Source: Rhizomicrobium electricum
Lineage (GTDB): Bacteria; Pseudomonadota; Alphaproteobacteria; Micropepsales; Micropepsaceae
Length of the DNA stretch: 64,000 bases
Direction of reading: 5' to 3'
Assembly (NCBI RefSeq): GCF_011762045.1
Contig: NZ_JAASQS010000003.1
Span: 372,001-436,000 of the forward strand
Shown: positions 26,216 to 38,160 of the stretch, one piece after another
Layout of the letters: each line of letters opens with the position of its first letter
Numbering within the stretch: position 1 is the first letter of the stretch
The notes under the pieces: model-generated
The model's database searches: none
Told to the model about the DNA's origin: nothing
The model's input: the letters and a program-made list of their open reading frames with translations, nothing else
Position numbers and translations under genes: made by a program

Positions 26216-28756
26216 ATGATTGCCGAAATCGGTCTTTTTGCCCTGATCCTGGCGCTGCTGATTGCGGCGGTACAGTCGGCTGTGCCGCTGGTCGGTGCGG
26301 CGCGCGGACAGGCTTCGTGGATGAAGCTGGCACCGTCCGCTGCGAGCGCCCAGTTCGGGCTGATCGCGCTGTCGTTTGCGGCGCTGGTCTGGCTGCATGT
26401 GACGAGCGATTTTTCCGTCGCCAACGTCGTCCACAACAGCCACACCGACAAACCGCTGCTCTACAAGATCACCGGCGTGTGGGGAAACCACGAGGGCTCG
26501 ATGCTCTTGTGGGTGCTGATCCTCGCCTTCTACGGCCTCGCGGTCGCATTGTTCGGCAAGAACCTGCCCCCAGCGTTGCGGGCCCGCGTACTCGCGGTCC
26601 AAGGCATGATCGCGTTCGGATTTTTGCTGTTCATCCTCGCGACCTCTAATCCGTTCGAGCGCATCAGCCCGCCGCCGGTCAATGGCGAAGGCCTCAATCC
26701 GCTCTTGCAGGACCCCGGCCTCGCCTTCCATCCGCCGTTTCTCTATCTCGGGTATGTCGGCTTCTCGATGGCGTTCTCTTTTGCCATCGCCGCATTGATC
26801 GAAGGCCGTGTCGACGCTGCCTGGGCGCGTTGGGTAAGGCCGTGGACGCTGGCGGCGTGGTGCGCCTTGACGCTCGGCATCGCGATGGGCTCGTGGTGGT
26901 CCTATTACACCCTCGGCTGGGGCGGCTGGTGGGCGTGGGACCCAGTCGAAAACGCCTCGCTGATGCCTTGGCTCGCGGGCACCGCCTTGCTGCATTCCGC
27001 CATCGTGGTCGAAAAGCGCGACACCTTGAAGGGCTGGACGATATTCCTCGCCATCCTCGCGTTCTCGCTGTCGCTGCTCGGCACCTTCCTGGTGCGTTCC
27101 GGCGTGCTGACCAGCGTCCACGCCTTCGCCAACGATCCCGCGCGCGGAAAGTTCATTCTCGCTCTGCTCGCGATCGTCACCGGCGGTTCGCTGATCCTGT
27201 TCGCGGCCCGCGCCGGAGCCTTGAAAGCCGGCGGCATCTTCGCACCGGTCTCGCGCGAGAGCGGCCTCGTCTTCAATAATCTGTTCCTCTCCTGCGCCGC
27301 CGGGACCGTCCTCCTCGGCACCTTGGCGCCGTTGATCGCCGATGCGCTGCATCTACAGAAGCTGTCCGTCGGCGCTCCGTGGTTCAATCTGGTGGTGCCG
27401 GTCCTGCTGACCCCAATGCTGCTGGTGATGCCGCTCGGCCCGCTGCTAGCCTGGAAGCGCGGCGACGGCATCGAAGCCTTGAAGCGCGCCCGCTTTGCCG
27501 CTGTCGTCGCTGCCGCCACCATCATTGTCACCCTCGTCCTCACCCGCGCCGTATCCGCCTTGCCTGCCTTGGGTCTCGGCCTCGCCGCATGGCTGCTGTT
27601 CGGCACCTTGACCGAATGGACCGGCCGCGTCGGCCTGTTCCGCAAACCGCTGCGCCAAACCCTCGCGCACGCCCGCCATCTGCCGCGCGCGATGCACGGC
27701 ATGGCATTGGCGCATATCGGCATGGCGATTTTCTTGATCGGGGTCACCGGCTCGCTATCGTGGCAGAGCGAAAAGCTGCTGGTGATGCACCCCGGCCAAA
27801 GCACGACCATCGCCGGTTACACCGTCCGCTTCGTCGGTGTCGAAGACAACGCCCGCGGCCCCAATTACACAGCCGATCGCGGACTCTTCTTCGCCGAGAA
27901 AGACGGCCGCACGCTCAGTGTGATGCGCCCCGAACGGCGGCTCTACGACAACCCGCCCGAGCCGAAATCGACCGTCGCCATCCTCACCAACTTTGTCAGC
28001 GATCTTTATGTCGTGCTGGGTGAGTCCGACGATCACGGCGGCCATGTCGTGCACATCTTCCACAATCCGCTGGTGCCGTGGATCTTCTTCGGCGCCGTCG
28101 TGATGGTCCTCGGCGGTCTCGTTTCTCTCAGCGACCGGCGCTGGCGCATCGGCGCCCCCAAAAAAGCCGCGCGCTTTGTCGAAGTGGAACCCGCACCGCG
28201 GCGCGAGATCAAAATCCCCGTCGGCGGACGTTACGCCCTTCCGGCGCTGGCGTTTCTGATCCTGGTCGGCGTGTTTTTCTGGCGCTTGCAGCAGACCGCC
28301 GCGGGCGACACGCCCAATCTCATTCCCTCGGTGTTGATCGACAAGCCCGCGCCCGCATTTGCCCTCAAGCCGCTCTATCCCGGCCAACCCAGCTTTGCCA
28401 CCACCGATTTGAAGGGCCGCGTCACGCTGGTGAATTTCTTCGCCTCCTGGTGCCTGCCGTGCCGCGCCGAGCATCCGGTGCTGCGCCTCGTCCAAGGCCA
28501 CGGTATCGCGCTGGTCGGCATCGCCTACAAGGACAAGCCGGACGACGCGCAAGGCCTGCTTGCCGAACTCGGCAATCCTTACACGCGGGTGGCGGCCGAT
28601 GCGGACGGGCGCACCGGCATCGATTTCGGCGTTTCGGGCGTGCCGGAAACCTATCTGATCGACAAGAACGGCATCATCCGCCGCAAAGTCGCCGGCCCGC
28701 TGACCGAAGACGTGTTGAAGAACGACATTCTCCCGCTGGCGGAGAAACTTCAATGA
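26216..28756 (+). CDS. ccmF: Fused cytochrome c maturation protein CcmF-CcmG (heme lyase + thioredoxin-like)
   Basis: 846 residues in one frame. Residues 1 to about 645 are CcmF: many membrane helices, the tryptophan-rich heme-handling segment GWGGWWAWDPVENAS (near 234-248) and flanking His residues (HPPF, LLHS). From about 670 a new membrane anchor (ALPALAFLILVGVFFW) precedes a thioredoxin-fold domain with WCLPC at 745-749, GVSGVPETYLID and KVAGPLTE, which is CcmG/DsbE. CcmF ligates heme to apocytochrome c; CcmG reduces the heme-binding cysteines on the periplasmic side. These are usually two adjacent genes. I see no stop, frameshift or good internal start between them. CcmH and CcmI follow with 4- and 1-base overlaps; ccmA-E are not nearby. 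Confidence 0.92.
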   Translation: MIAEIGLFALILALLIAAVQSAVPLVGAARGQASWMKLAPSAASAQFGLIALSFAALVWLHVTSDFSVANVVHNSHTDKPLLYKITGVWGNHEGSMLLWVLILAFYGLAVALFGKNLPPALRARVLAVQGMIAFGFLLFILATSNPFERISPPPVNGEGLNPLLQDPGLAFHPPFLYLGYVGFSMAFSFAIAALIEGRVDAAWARWVRPWTLAAWCALTLGIAMGSWWSYYTLGWGGWWAWDPVENASLMPWLAGTALLHSAIVVEKRDTLKGWTIFLAILAFSLSLLGTFLVRSGVLTSVHAFANDPARGKFILALLAIVTGGSLILFAARAGALKAGGIFAPVSRESGLVFNNLFLSCAAGTVLLGTLAPLIADALHLQKLSVGAPWFNLVVPVLLTPMLLVMPLGPLLAWKRGDGIEALKRARFAAVVAAATIIVTLVLTRAVSALPALGLGLAAWLLFGTLTEWTGRVGLFRKPLRQTLAHARHLPRAMHGMALAHIGMAIFLIGVTGSLSWQSEKLLVMHPGQSTTIAGYTVRFVGVEDNARGPNYTADRGLFFAEKDGRTLSVMRPERRLYDNPPEPKSTVAILTNFVSDLYVVLGESDDHGGHVVHIFHNPLVPWIFFGAVVMVLGGLVSLSDRRWRIGAPKKAARFVEVEPAPRREIKIPVGGRYALPALAFLILVGVFFWRLQQTAAGDTPNLIPSVLIDKPAPAFALKPLYPGQPSFATTDLKGRVTLVNFFASWCLPCRAEHPVLRLVQGHGIALVGIAYKDKPDDAQGLLAELGNPYTRVAADADGRTGIDFGVSGVPETYLIDKNGIIRRKVAGPLTEDVLKNDILPLAEKLQ

Positions 28757-29193
28757 AACGTGCGCTTCTCGCCCTTGTGTTCCTGGTGCCCGCCTTCGCG
28801 GTCCAGCCCGACGAGGTGATGAAAGACCCGCAGCAGGAGGCGCGCGCCCGCACCATCGGCAAGGAACTGCGCTGTCTCGTCTGTCAGAACGAATCCATCG
28901 ACGAGTCCGATGCCCCGCTGGCGCGCGATCTGCGTCTTCTCGTGCGCCAGCGCATCGCCGCGGGCGACAATGATGCCCAGGTGAAAAACTACATCGTCGC
29001 GCGCTACGGCACTTACGTTCTGCTCAAGCCGCCGTTCGATCAAACCTGGCTGTTGTGGCTGGGACCGTTCCTGCTGCTCGGCGCCGGAGGGATTGGCGTG
29101 TTGGCGTGGTATCGCCGCCGCCCGCTCGAAACCCCGCCGCTCAGCGAAGCCGAACGCGCCCGCCTCAAATCCCTGGAAGAAGGCGACACCTGA
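28753..29193 (+). CDS. ccmH: Cytochrome c maturation protein CcmH (CycL)
   Basis: 146 residues; ATG overlaps the ccmFG stop. Signal peptide (RALLALVFLVPAFA), the redox motif LRCLVCQNESI, RDLRLLVRQRI, and NYIVARYGTYVLLKPPF, then one membrane helix (LLWLGPFLLLGAGGIGVLAW) near residues 97-116. The Cys pair reduces or binds apocytochrome c thiols in the periplasm together with CcmG and CcmF. Short single-function CcmH, with CcmI separate, as in alphaproteobacteria. Confidence 0.95.
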   Translation: MKRALLALVFLVPAFAVQPDEVMKDPQQEARARTIGKELRCLVCQNESIDESDAPLARDLRLLVRQRIAAGDNDAQVKNYIVARYGTYVLLKPPFDQTWLLWLGPFLLLGAGGIGVLAWYRRRPLETPPLSEAERARLKSLEEGDT

Positions 29194-30104
29194 TGCTGGG
29201 ACTCGCCTTCGCGCTTGTGACGCTGGCAACGCTCGCCGTGTTGCTGTGGCCGATGCTGCGCGTCCCGGCGCCGCTCGGTACCCGCACCGATTACGACCTT
29301 GGCGTTTATCGCGCCCAGCTTGCCGAACTCGACGCGGATGCCGCGCGCGGTCTCATCGCGCCCGATGCCGCTGCCGCCGCCCGTACCGAAATCCAGCGCC
29401 GCATGCTCGCCACAGCGCCCTCGCCCGCACCCGCCGACGACCGGACCGCGCGCAAAACCGCCGCCATCGTGATCGCCGTCACGCTGCCGCTTGCCGCCGT
29501 CCTTTTATATATGGCCTATGGCCATCCCCGGCTGCCCGGCGCGCCGTATGCCGAGCGCCTCAAGCATGAGCCCGCGGTGATCCTCGCCGACGCCGGCGCC
29601 AAAATGGAAACCCAACTCGCGGCCAAGCCTTCCATCGCCGGCTATCGCCGCCTTTCGGAATTCTATTTGCGCACGAATGATGTGGCGCATGCCGCCACGG
29701 CGCAGAAGCGTGCGATGGAGCTTGGTGCCGACACGGCTGCCGATTGGGCCGACCTCGGCGAGATCAGCGTGTTGGCCGCTCAAGGCGCCGTCGGCCCCGA
29801 CGCTCTCACAAGTTTCGCGCAGGCGTTGAAGCGCGAGCCGCGCGAACCGCGGGCGCGCTTTTATGTCGGTCTGGCCGAAGCCGAGATCGGTCATGCCCGC
29901 CGCGCCGTCGCGATCTGGCGCGACCTCGAACGGGATTCCAAAGCCGACGCGCCATGGCTGCCGGTTTTGCGCGGCCAGATCGAGGCGGTGTCGAAAGCAG
30001 GCAAGTTCGATCCCACCACCGTGCCGCCGGAAGCACCCTCGGTTGCAACACTCGATCAGGCGATCGCGGCCATGGCCAACGCGATGAGCGGTCCGGCGAA
30101 GTAG
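29193..30104 (+). CDS. ccmI: Cytochrome c maturation protein CcmI (CycH)
   Basis: 303 residues, start overlapping the ccmH stop by one base. Two membrane helices (about 4-20 and 92-110) flank a cytoplasmic leucine-zipper-like loop with YRAQLAELDADAARGLI, the typical CcmI N-terminal domain. The periplasmic C-terminal part has TPR-like helices (for example SIAGYRRLSEFYLRTNDVAHA and the REPREPRARFYVGLAEAEI stretch) that hold apocytochrome c for CcmF/H. Last gene of the ccm run. Confidence 0.93.
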   Translation: MLGLAFALVTLATLAVLLWPMLRVPAPLGTRTDYDLGVYRAQLAELDADAARGLIAPDAAAAARTEIQRRMLATAPSPAPADDRTARKTAAIVIAVTLPLAAVLLYMAYGHPRLPGAPYAERLKHEPAVILADAGAKMETQLAAKPSIAGYRRLSEFYLRTNDVAHAATAQKRAMELGADTAADWADLGEISVLAAQGAVGPDALTSFAQALKREPREPRARFYVGLAEAEIGHARRAVAIWRDLERDSKADAPWLPVLRGQIEAVSKAGKFDPTTVPPEAPSVATLDQAIAAMANAMSGPAK

Positions 30105-30241
30105 TGTTCTCAACTCTGCGTGAGAAGCGGCGGCAGCCGCCACGCGGCCGCGGTGACAGTGCCGCTGCGTCCGGTTTATACTGTCGGCCAACAGACTCGC
30201 TGCGGCAGCCGCGCGAATTCACCAAAACAGGGAGACCGGGA

Positions 30242-32056
30242 ATGCGCTTCAAAGCACACCTCCTCGCATGGACCATGATTGTGAGCGCTACCAGTGCTTT
30301 AGCGGCCCCGTCGGGCGGGCCTTACGGGCCGGTCGCCACCAGCTACGCCATCCCGAAGGCGCCGCACGTCTATTACGTGGCCCCCGACGCCAAGCCGGAT
30401 GCGGCAGGCACCACGCTCGGCGCACCCACCACCCTCGAAACCGCCGTTGCCAAGGCGGTGTCCGGTGACGCGATCATTCTGCGCGGCGGCGTCTACCGCA
30501 CCGGTTCGCTGACCTTCAACCAGAAGATCATTTTCCAGCCCTACAAGAACGAGCATCCGGTCCTGAAGGGCACCGAGATCGCGCACAATTGGCAGCCGGC
30601 CGGCAATGGCGTGTGGAAGACGTCGTGGACCAAGCTGTTCCCCGCCGCGCCGCTCGCCTGGTGGAACCGCGCTCACGAAGAAGCCGCGACGCCCTTGCAC
30701 CGCTTCAACAACGACATGGTGTTCGTCGACGGCGAATTCCTGCAAAGCGCCGGCAGTCCGGCGGAGGTCAATCCGCACACCTATTACATCGACTATGCCG
30801 CCAAGGAGGTCTATGTCGGCGCCGATCCGGCCGCGCACACGGTCGAAATCACCGCCCATGACGGCGCCCTGATCCGCACCAGTCAGCCGGTCAACGGCAA
30901 GGTCAACGACCGCAAGGGCCCGATCATCCGTGGCCTGACGATCACGCAATATGCCCGCCGCTGCCTCGAAATCGAAGGCAAGAAGCAGTTCGGCCCCAAC
31001 GACGAGCCGACCGACGAACCGGTCGGCAAGGCCGACGCCGCAACCTACGGCAAGGAAGCTGTCGGCTCGGTGCTGGAGAACAACACCATCTCCTATTGCT
31101 CGCGCGTCGGCGGTTGGTTCCGCGGCGATCACATGACGATCCGCAACAACGCGTTCAGCGACACCTCGACCGAGAGTATCTATGTGATCGGCTCGACCGA
31201 CGTAGTGATCGAGAAAAACATCGTCCGCCGCAACAACATCGAGAAGCTCACTGGCTACTTCCCCGGCGCGGTCAAGATCTTCAACCAGACCCACCATGTC
31301 GTCTTCCGGGACAACGTGGTGTTGGACAATCCCAATTCCAACGGCGTCTGGTACGATGTCGGCAATTACGAAGCCGAATTCGTGAACAACTACGTCGAAG
31401 GCGCGCAGGTCGGCTTCTTCTTCGAAATTTCCAACAGCGCCACCGTTGCCGGCAACGTCTTCGTCAACAACGGGCGCGGCGCCTGGGCGTTGAACTCGCG
31501 CAACGTGCACATGTACGACAACACCTTCGTCAACAGTCCGGCCTCGTTCAGCCGCAACGGACGCACGCCCAAGGGCGACGTCTTCTCGTGGCATTCCTCG
31601 ACCGGTCCCGATGTCGACGAACGCCAGGGCCACATCTTCGTCAATAACCTCGTCGTTGCCGACGCGGCCTATCGCGAACCACTGTTGCAGATCGAACAGT
31701 CGCCGGATCTTTGCGGCAAGCTGACCACCTCGCCGCTGACCGCGATCGACGGCAACGTCTATGTCCGTCCGGCTACGAATACGGCCCCGTTCGCGTCGTG
31801 GTCGCCCGCCGCCGGCACCGATTGCACGGCGAAACCAGCCAGCCTCGCTGATCTCAAAAAGGCGGTGCCCGGCATCGAGGCCAAAGGCCGTCAGATCGAT
31901 GCGGCGCCCGCCGATGTGTTCAAGAGCCCGGACCTCAAGCGGTTCGAACTCGTGAAGCCGCTCCCGGCCGCGCTGCCGACCCCGCCGGCCGTGCTGAAAA
32001 TGCTGGGCTGGAAGACGGGCGGCACCGTGGGCGCGTATCAGCACGCGGGGAAGTAA
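30242..32056 (+). CDS. Secreted right-handed beta-helix protein
   Basis: 604 residues with a signal peptide (KAHLLAWTMIVSATSALAA, cleaved near residue 22) and an AGGGAGA ribosome site. After a DUF1565-like opening (VYYVAPDAKPDAAG, LETAVAKAVSGDAIILRGGVY) there are repeated beta-helix rungs (GLTI, ENNT, RNNAF, EKNIV, RDNVV, NNYV, GNVF). The fold is shared by pectate lyases and alginate or chondroitin lyases; no catalytic residues could be assigned. Periplasmic or extracellular polysaccharide handling is the best guess. It lacks a PEP-CTERM signal, unlike the protein at 22064-23203. Confidence 0.8.
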   Translation: MRFKAHLLAWTMIVSATSALAAPSGGPYGPVATSYAIPKAPHVYYVAPDAKPDAAGTTLGAPTTLETAVAKAVSGDAIILRGGVYRTGSLTFNQKIIFQPYKNEHPVLKGTEIAHNWQPAGNGVWKTSWTKLFPAAPLAWWNRAHEEAATPLHRFNNDMVFVDGEFLQSAGSPAEVNPHTYYIDYAAKEVYVGADPAAHTVEITAHDGALIRTSQPVNGKVNDRKGPIIRGLTITQYARRCLEIEGKKQFGPNDEPTDEPVGKADAATYGKEAVGSVLENNTISYCSRVGGWFRGDHMTIRNNAFSDTSTESIYVIGSTDVVIEKNIVRRNNIEKLTGYFPGAVKIFNQTHHVVFRDNVVLDNPNSNGVWYDVGNYEAEFVNNYVEGAQVGFFFEISNSATVAGNVFVNNGRGAWALNSRNVHMYDNTFVNSPASFSRNGRTPKGDVFSWHSSTGPDVDERQGHIFVNNLVVADAAYREPLLQIEQSPDLCGKLTTSPLTAIDGNVYVRPATNTAPFASWSPAAGTDCTAKPASLADLKKAVPGIEAKGRQIDAAPADVFKSPDLKRFELVKPLPAALPTPPAVLKMLGWKTGGTVGAYQHAGK

Positions 32057-32063
32057 AAACGAG

Positions 32064-32212
32064 TGTCATCCCGGACGCGCCCAAGACGATGCCGCCATCT
32101 GGCACCAGGGCGCGATCCGGGACTCACCCGGAAATCTGAAGATGCTGAAGTGGGTCCCGGCTCTTCGCGCTCCTACGCACGATATGCTTCGGAGCGCTCG
32201 GCCGGGATGACA
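32064..32212. repeat. Dispersed intergenic repeat, copy 1
   Basis: 149-base element bounded by inverted ends TGTCATCCCGG and CCGGGATGACA. Internal blocks CATCTGGCAC, GGGCGCGATCCGGGAC, GAAATCTG, GGTCCCGGCTCT and GGAGCGCT recur in the same order in the copy at 46572-46731. It fills the gap between two convergent genes. No reading frame. Confidence 0.85.
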
Positions 32213-32214
32213 GC

Positions 32215-32688
32215 CTACTCCGCGTCCGCCACGCGCATCTTCACGATGCGGTCGGGTTCGCCCTTGACCATGCCGGATTGCCCGTCACCCTTCTTGATGG
32301 CGTCGACATGGTCCATGCCGTCGATCACTTTGCCCCACACCGTGTACTGACGGTCGAGGAAGCGGGCGTCGTCGAAGCAGATGAAAAACTGGCTGTTGGC
32401 GCTGTGCGGATTATTGGTGCGCGCCATCGAGCAGGTGCCGCGCACATGCGGCTCCTCGTTGAATTCGGCCTTGAGGTCGGGCAGTTCCGAACCGCCCGAA
32501 CCGGTGCCGGTCGGATCGCCGCCCTGCGCCATGAAGCCGGCGATGACGCGGTGGAAGGCGACGCCGTCGTAGAAACCGGAATTGGCCAGTTCCTTGATGC
32601 GCGCCACGTGATTGGGAGCGAGATCGGGCCTCAGCTCGATCGTCACCGGCCCCGACTTCAATTCCATGATCAGCCGTTCTTGGCTCAT
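32215..32688 (-). CDS. ppiB: Peptidyl-prolyl cis-trans isomerase, cyclophilin type
   Basis: 157 residues from ATG 32688 (GGGGA eight bases upstream); a TTG 15 bases earlier is possible. Cyclophilin signature FYDGVAFHRVIAGFMAQGGD, then GTCSMARTNNPHSANSQFFICF with the Arg, Phe, Met-region, Gln and Phe of the active site, and VWGKVIDGMDHVDAI. No signal peptide, so cytoplasmic. It follows coaD by 17 bases in the gyrA-coaD-ppi order known from other alphaproteobacteria. Confidence 0.96.
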   Translation of the reverse strand: MSQERLIMELKSGPVTIELRPDLAPNHVARIKELANSGFYDGVAFHRVIAGFMAQGGDPTGTGSGGSELPDLKAEFNEEPHVRGTCSMARTNNPHSANSQFFICFDDARFLDRQYTVWGKVIDGMDHVDAIKKGDGQSGMVKGEPDRIVKMRVADAE

Positions 32689-32705
32689 GTTCTCGGTCCC
32701 CAAAA

Positions 32706-33215
32706 TCAGTTGGCCAAATCCTTGGCCCGTTGTTTCAACAGTTCGACGACGTGCGCACTGACGAATGGCGACACGTCTCCGCCCAAGACGGCAATTTCCT
32801 TGACCAGCCGCGATGCGATCGCCTGGTGCTGCGGATCGGCCATGAGGAACACCGTCTCGACGTCGGATTTCATCGCGGCGTTCATCCCGACCATCTGGAA
32901 TTCGTATTCGAAATCACTGACCGCGCGCAAGCCGCGGATGGTCATCTGGGCGCCGACTTCACCGGCAAATTCCATCAAAAGGCCGTTGAAGGAGCGCACC
33001 TCGACGGTCGCCTTGCCCGGCCCCATCAAGCCCGCCACCTCCTCGCGCATGATTTCCACCCGCTCTTCGAGCGTGAACAGCGGCGTTTTGGAGGCGTTGG
33101 TCGCCACCCCGACCACGAGATGGTCGACCAGTTTCACGGCCCGCTTGATGATGTCCAAATGGCCAAGCGTCGGAGGATCGAACGTCCCTGGATAAAGGGC
33201 GATGCGTTTGGCCAT
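32706..33215 (-). CDS. coaD: Phosphopantetheine adenylyltransferase
   Basis: 169 residues, normal size. Fourth step of coenzyme A synthesis: 4'-phosphopantetheine + ATP to dephospho-CoA. Nucleotidyltransferase motif YPGTFDPPTLGHLDII (TxGH), RGLRAVSDFEYEFQM and the C-terminal ISSxxVKEIA-like block IASRLVKEIAVLGGDVSPFV. Starts nine bases after gyrA. Confidence 0.97.
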   Translation of the reverse strand: MAKRIALYPGTFDPPTLGHLDIIKRAVKLVDHLVVGVATNASKTPLFTLEERVEIMREEVAGLMGPGKATVEVRSFNGLLMEFAGEVGAQMTIRGLRAVSDFEYEFQMVGMNAAMKSDVETVFLMADPQHQAIASRLVKEIAVLGGDVSPFVSAHVVELLKQRAKDLAN

Positions 33216-33224
33216 GGGGCTCCC

Positions 33225-35945
<2,721 letters not shown>

Positions 35946-36417
35946 AAAAACGGATCCTTCACAGGCGCAATGTGTGGTGGAGCGCGGCGCCCCACCCACC
36001 GACATTTCGCCCCCGGACACACCGGCCCAGAAGCGGCAAATCGACCGTAGTTCCTAGCACTTTGGAGGCCGGTTCTGCCAGTGAAAGATGCGGCCGAGGC
36101 GGTCTAGGCAAGCTATTGAAAATAAAAGATGAATATCGCGTCTTTTGGGCTCGGGGCGGCGCCCAAACAGCCGCTTTGGCGCTGGGCGTGCGGAGCCTGA
36201 TTCTAGGCCGCGGCGCCGCCCCGCGCCGGAGCCCAGCGACAGCCCCCGCCGAAGCCGTCGCGGCCGCCGGGACCGGGGCTGCGATTTTGTTTCTACGACT
36301 TACATCCATCGGCGCGAGACACAGACCATCAAATTCTGCGATCGGCGTCGGCGCGCGCTTGCGATGCGGCTACAATGCGGGCTTAATCGTCACCGGGGGT
36401 TGAACAGGAACGGGTTC
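35946..36417. other. Divergent intergenic region between gyrA and bactofilin genes
   Basis: 472 bases upstream of both gyrA and the first bactofilin. It must contain both promoters. Very GC-rich runs around 36150-36260 can form several short hairpins. No reading frame here resembles a gene; frames that cross it belong to extensions of the neighbours. No operator could be identified. Confidence 0.4.
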
Positions 36418-36810
36418 ATGTTCGCCCAGACGCGCAAGACTGCCGATGAGCACGAACAGCCGCCTTCGCATGTGGGGCGGGGTTTGAAAGTCACGGGCGT
36501 CCTCGATATCGACGGCGATCTTTATGTCGCCGGAACGGTATCGGGCCGCATCAATGCGCATCGCGTGGTGCTGTCGCCGGAATCGAATGTCGAGGGCGAC
36601 GTCGTCGCCAACGAGGTGCATCTCGAAGGGCGGTTCAACGGCCGCATCTTCGCCCTCGCCGTGACGGTGGAAAGTTCCGCAAATGTCACGGGAAAGATCT
36701 TCCATAACACCGTATCGGTGGCACGCGGGGCTCGGGTCGACGGCAGAATGCCGTGGCGGCCGCCCAGTTACTTCGAGACACTCACCCAACTACCGGAGAC
36801 ACGCCCATGA
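36418..36810 (+). CDS. Bactofilin family protein
   Basis: 130 residues from ATG 36418 (AGGA eight bases upstream). The central bactofilin (DUF583) beta-helix is clear: LKVTGVLDIDGDLYVAGTVSG, RINAHRVVLSP, NVEGDVVANEVHLEGRFNGRI and TGKIFHNTVSVARGARVDG, repeating every ~17-20 residues. Bactofilins polymerise into membrane-associated filaments that place cell-wall or polysaccharide enzymes. It overlaps the second bactofilin by four bases, so the two are co-translated and may co-polymerise. Confidence 0.9.
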   Translation: MFAQTRKTADEHEQPPSHVGRGLKVTGVLDIDGDLYVAGTVSGRINAHRVVLSPESNVEGDVVANEVHLEGRFNGRIFALAVTVESSANVTGKIFHNTVSVARGARVDGRMPWRPPSYFETLTQLPETRP

Positions 36811-37316
36811 GCAGCATGTTCACCCGCAACGACAAGGGTCCGGAAACCCCGCCCGCACCGGCCGCCAAGCCCGGCGAGCGCACTGAGCCGGCGCCCACGC
36901 CGCAAGCGACAGCCGAGCCGGTGAAGCGTCCGCTCGCGTCGGCGCAGCCGATAGCGGCGGCCAGCCCGCGCGGCGTTTCTGTCATCAGCCGCGCGCTGAA
37001 GATCACCGGCCAGCTCGAGAGCTCGGAAGACATCCAGATCGAAGGCGAAGTGAACGGCGACGTGCGTGCCGCGGTGGTGCGCGTCGGCGCCGGCGCCAAG
37101 GTCAACGGCACGGTGTCGGGCGAAGAGGTCGAGCTCTCGGGTACGATCGAAGGCAAGATCGAAGCCAAGAAGGTCGTGTTGACGAGTTCGGCCCATATGG
37201 AGGGCGATATCGTGCACCAGGACATCGCGATCCAGTCCGGCGCCTATATCGCCGGACGCCTGCAGCCCGAATACGGCAAGACCAACGTCCAGCCGTTGAA
37301 GGCCAAGGCGGAGTAA
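36807..37316 (+). CDS. Bactofilin family protein
   Basis: 169 residues, ATGA overlap with the first bactofilin. A disordered Pro/Ala/Glu-rich tail (about 1-58) precedes the beta-helix core: VISRALKITGQLESSEDIQIEG, VNGDVRAAVVRVG, KVNGTVSGEEVELSGTIEGKI, HMEGDIVHQDIAIQSGAYIAG. It ends in a short basic tail. Larger than its neighbour mainly through the N-terminal tail, which in BacA-type proteins mediates membrane or partner binding. Confidence 0.93.
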   Translation: MSSMFTRNDKGPETPPAPAAKPGERTEPAPTPQATAEPVKRPLASAQPIAAASPRGVSVISRALKITGQLESSEDIQIEGEVNGDVRAAVVRVGAGAKVNGTVSGEEVELSGTIEGKIEAKKVVLTSSAHMEGDIVHQDIAIQSGAYIAGRLQPEYGKTNVQPLKAKAE

Positions 37317-37446
37317 AGCCGCAGCTTTCCGGAGTACCGCGTTCAGCGCCATGCGCGGGCAAGAACTGCGCTGTCTCTTTCCTCCTCCGCGGAGAAGGCT
37401 CGGCGAGCCACTCGACATTCGGATAGCGGGGAGGAAAGAATACGCA

Positions 37447-37479
37447 AACGCGGAGCCGAGACGATCTCGACTCCGCGTT
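37447..37479 (-). terminator. Rho-independent terminator of ssb
   Basis: A 15-bp stem with one mismatch (37447-37461 with 37465-37479, arms AACGCGGAG...GAGA / TCTCGACTCCGCGTT) and a three-base loop lies 20 bases past the ssb stop. On the minus strand it runs into TTGCGTATTCTTTCC. Confidence 0.75.
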
Positions 37480-37499
37480 CGATGTATTTGGCGATGGCC

Positions 37500-37967
37500 T
37501 TAGAACGGAATTTCGTCGTCCAGTTCGGGGCGGTCGAAGCTCTGCGGGGCGTCGCCGCCGCCGGACGAGACGCGGCCCTGGCCGCCACCACCGCTGAAGG
37601 AACCGGCCCCTTCGCCGCGAGCGTCGAGCAACTGCAGTTCGCCGCGGAAACGGTTCAGCACAACCTCGGTGGTGTACTTCTCCTGCCCGTCCTTATCGGT
37701 CCATTTGCGGGTGGCGAGCTGGCCTTCGAGATAGACCTTGGAGCCCTTGCGCAGATACTGCTCGGCGATCTTGGCGAGATTTTCGTTGAAGATCACCACG
37801 CGATGCCACTCGGTCTTCTCCTTGCGCTCGCCCGAGGACTTGTCACGCCAGGACTCCGAGGTCGCCACCGACAGGTTCACGATCGGTTCACCCGACGTCA
37901 TCCGCCGCACTTCGGGGTCGCGCCCGAGGTTGCCGACCAAAATCACCTTATTCACGCTGCCTGCCAT
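37500..37967 (-). CDS. ssb: Single-stranded DNA-binding protein
   Basis: 155 residues. OB fold at 1-110 ([59 protein letters not shown]), a Gly/Ser-rich linker (about 120-145) and the acidic tip DDEIPF that recruits replication and repair partners. A LexA-type box lies 77 bases upstream of its start, shared with the divergent GyrB-like gene. Confidence 0.97.
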   Translation of the reverse strand: MAGSVNKVILVGNLGRDPEVRRMTSGEPIVNLSVATSESWRDKSSGERKEKTEWHRVVIFNENLAKIAEQYLRKGSKVYLEGQLATRKWTDKDGQEKYTTEVVLNRFRGELQLLDARGEGAGSFSGGGGQGRVSSGGGDAPQSFDRPELDDEIPF

Positions 37968-38043
37968 GGTTACTTCCTTTCCGGACGTGCGAAGGAGAGC
38001 CTAGCGCGTATCATCCGGTTCCGCTTGCGGGAACCTAGCGTCA

Positions 38044-38058
38044 GTTCTTATTATGTTC
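38044..38058. promoter_or_regulatory. LexA (SOS) box between ssb and GyrB-like gene
   Basis: GTTCTTATTATGTTC, a perfect match to the alphaproteobacterial LexA consensus GTTC-N7-GTTC. It lies 77 bases upstream of ssb and 103 bases upstream of the divergent GyrB-like gene, so either or both could be SOS-induced. A second perfect box precedes uvrA. Confidence 0.75.
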
Positions 38059-38160
38059 TCATCTGGCGAGTCAATCCCCAACTTCGTTTCGCTCGAAGGG
38101 GAACGGGGACAATCGCGATCCGCCCGCAATCACGCTAGGGTAGTCGAAGCGAGGGGCGTC

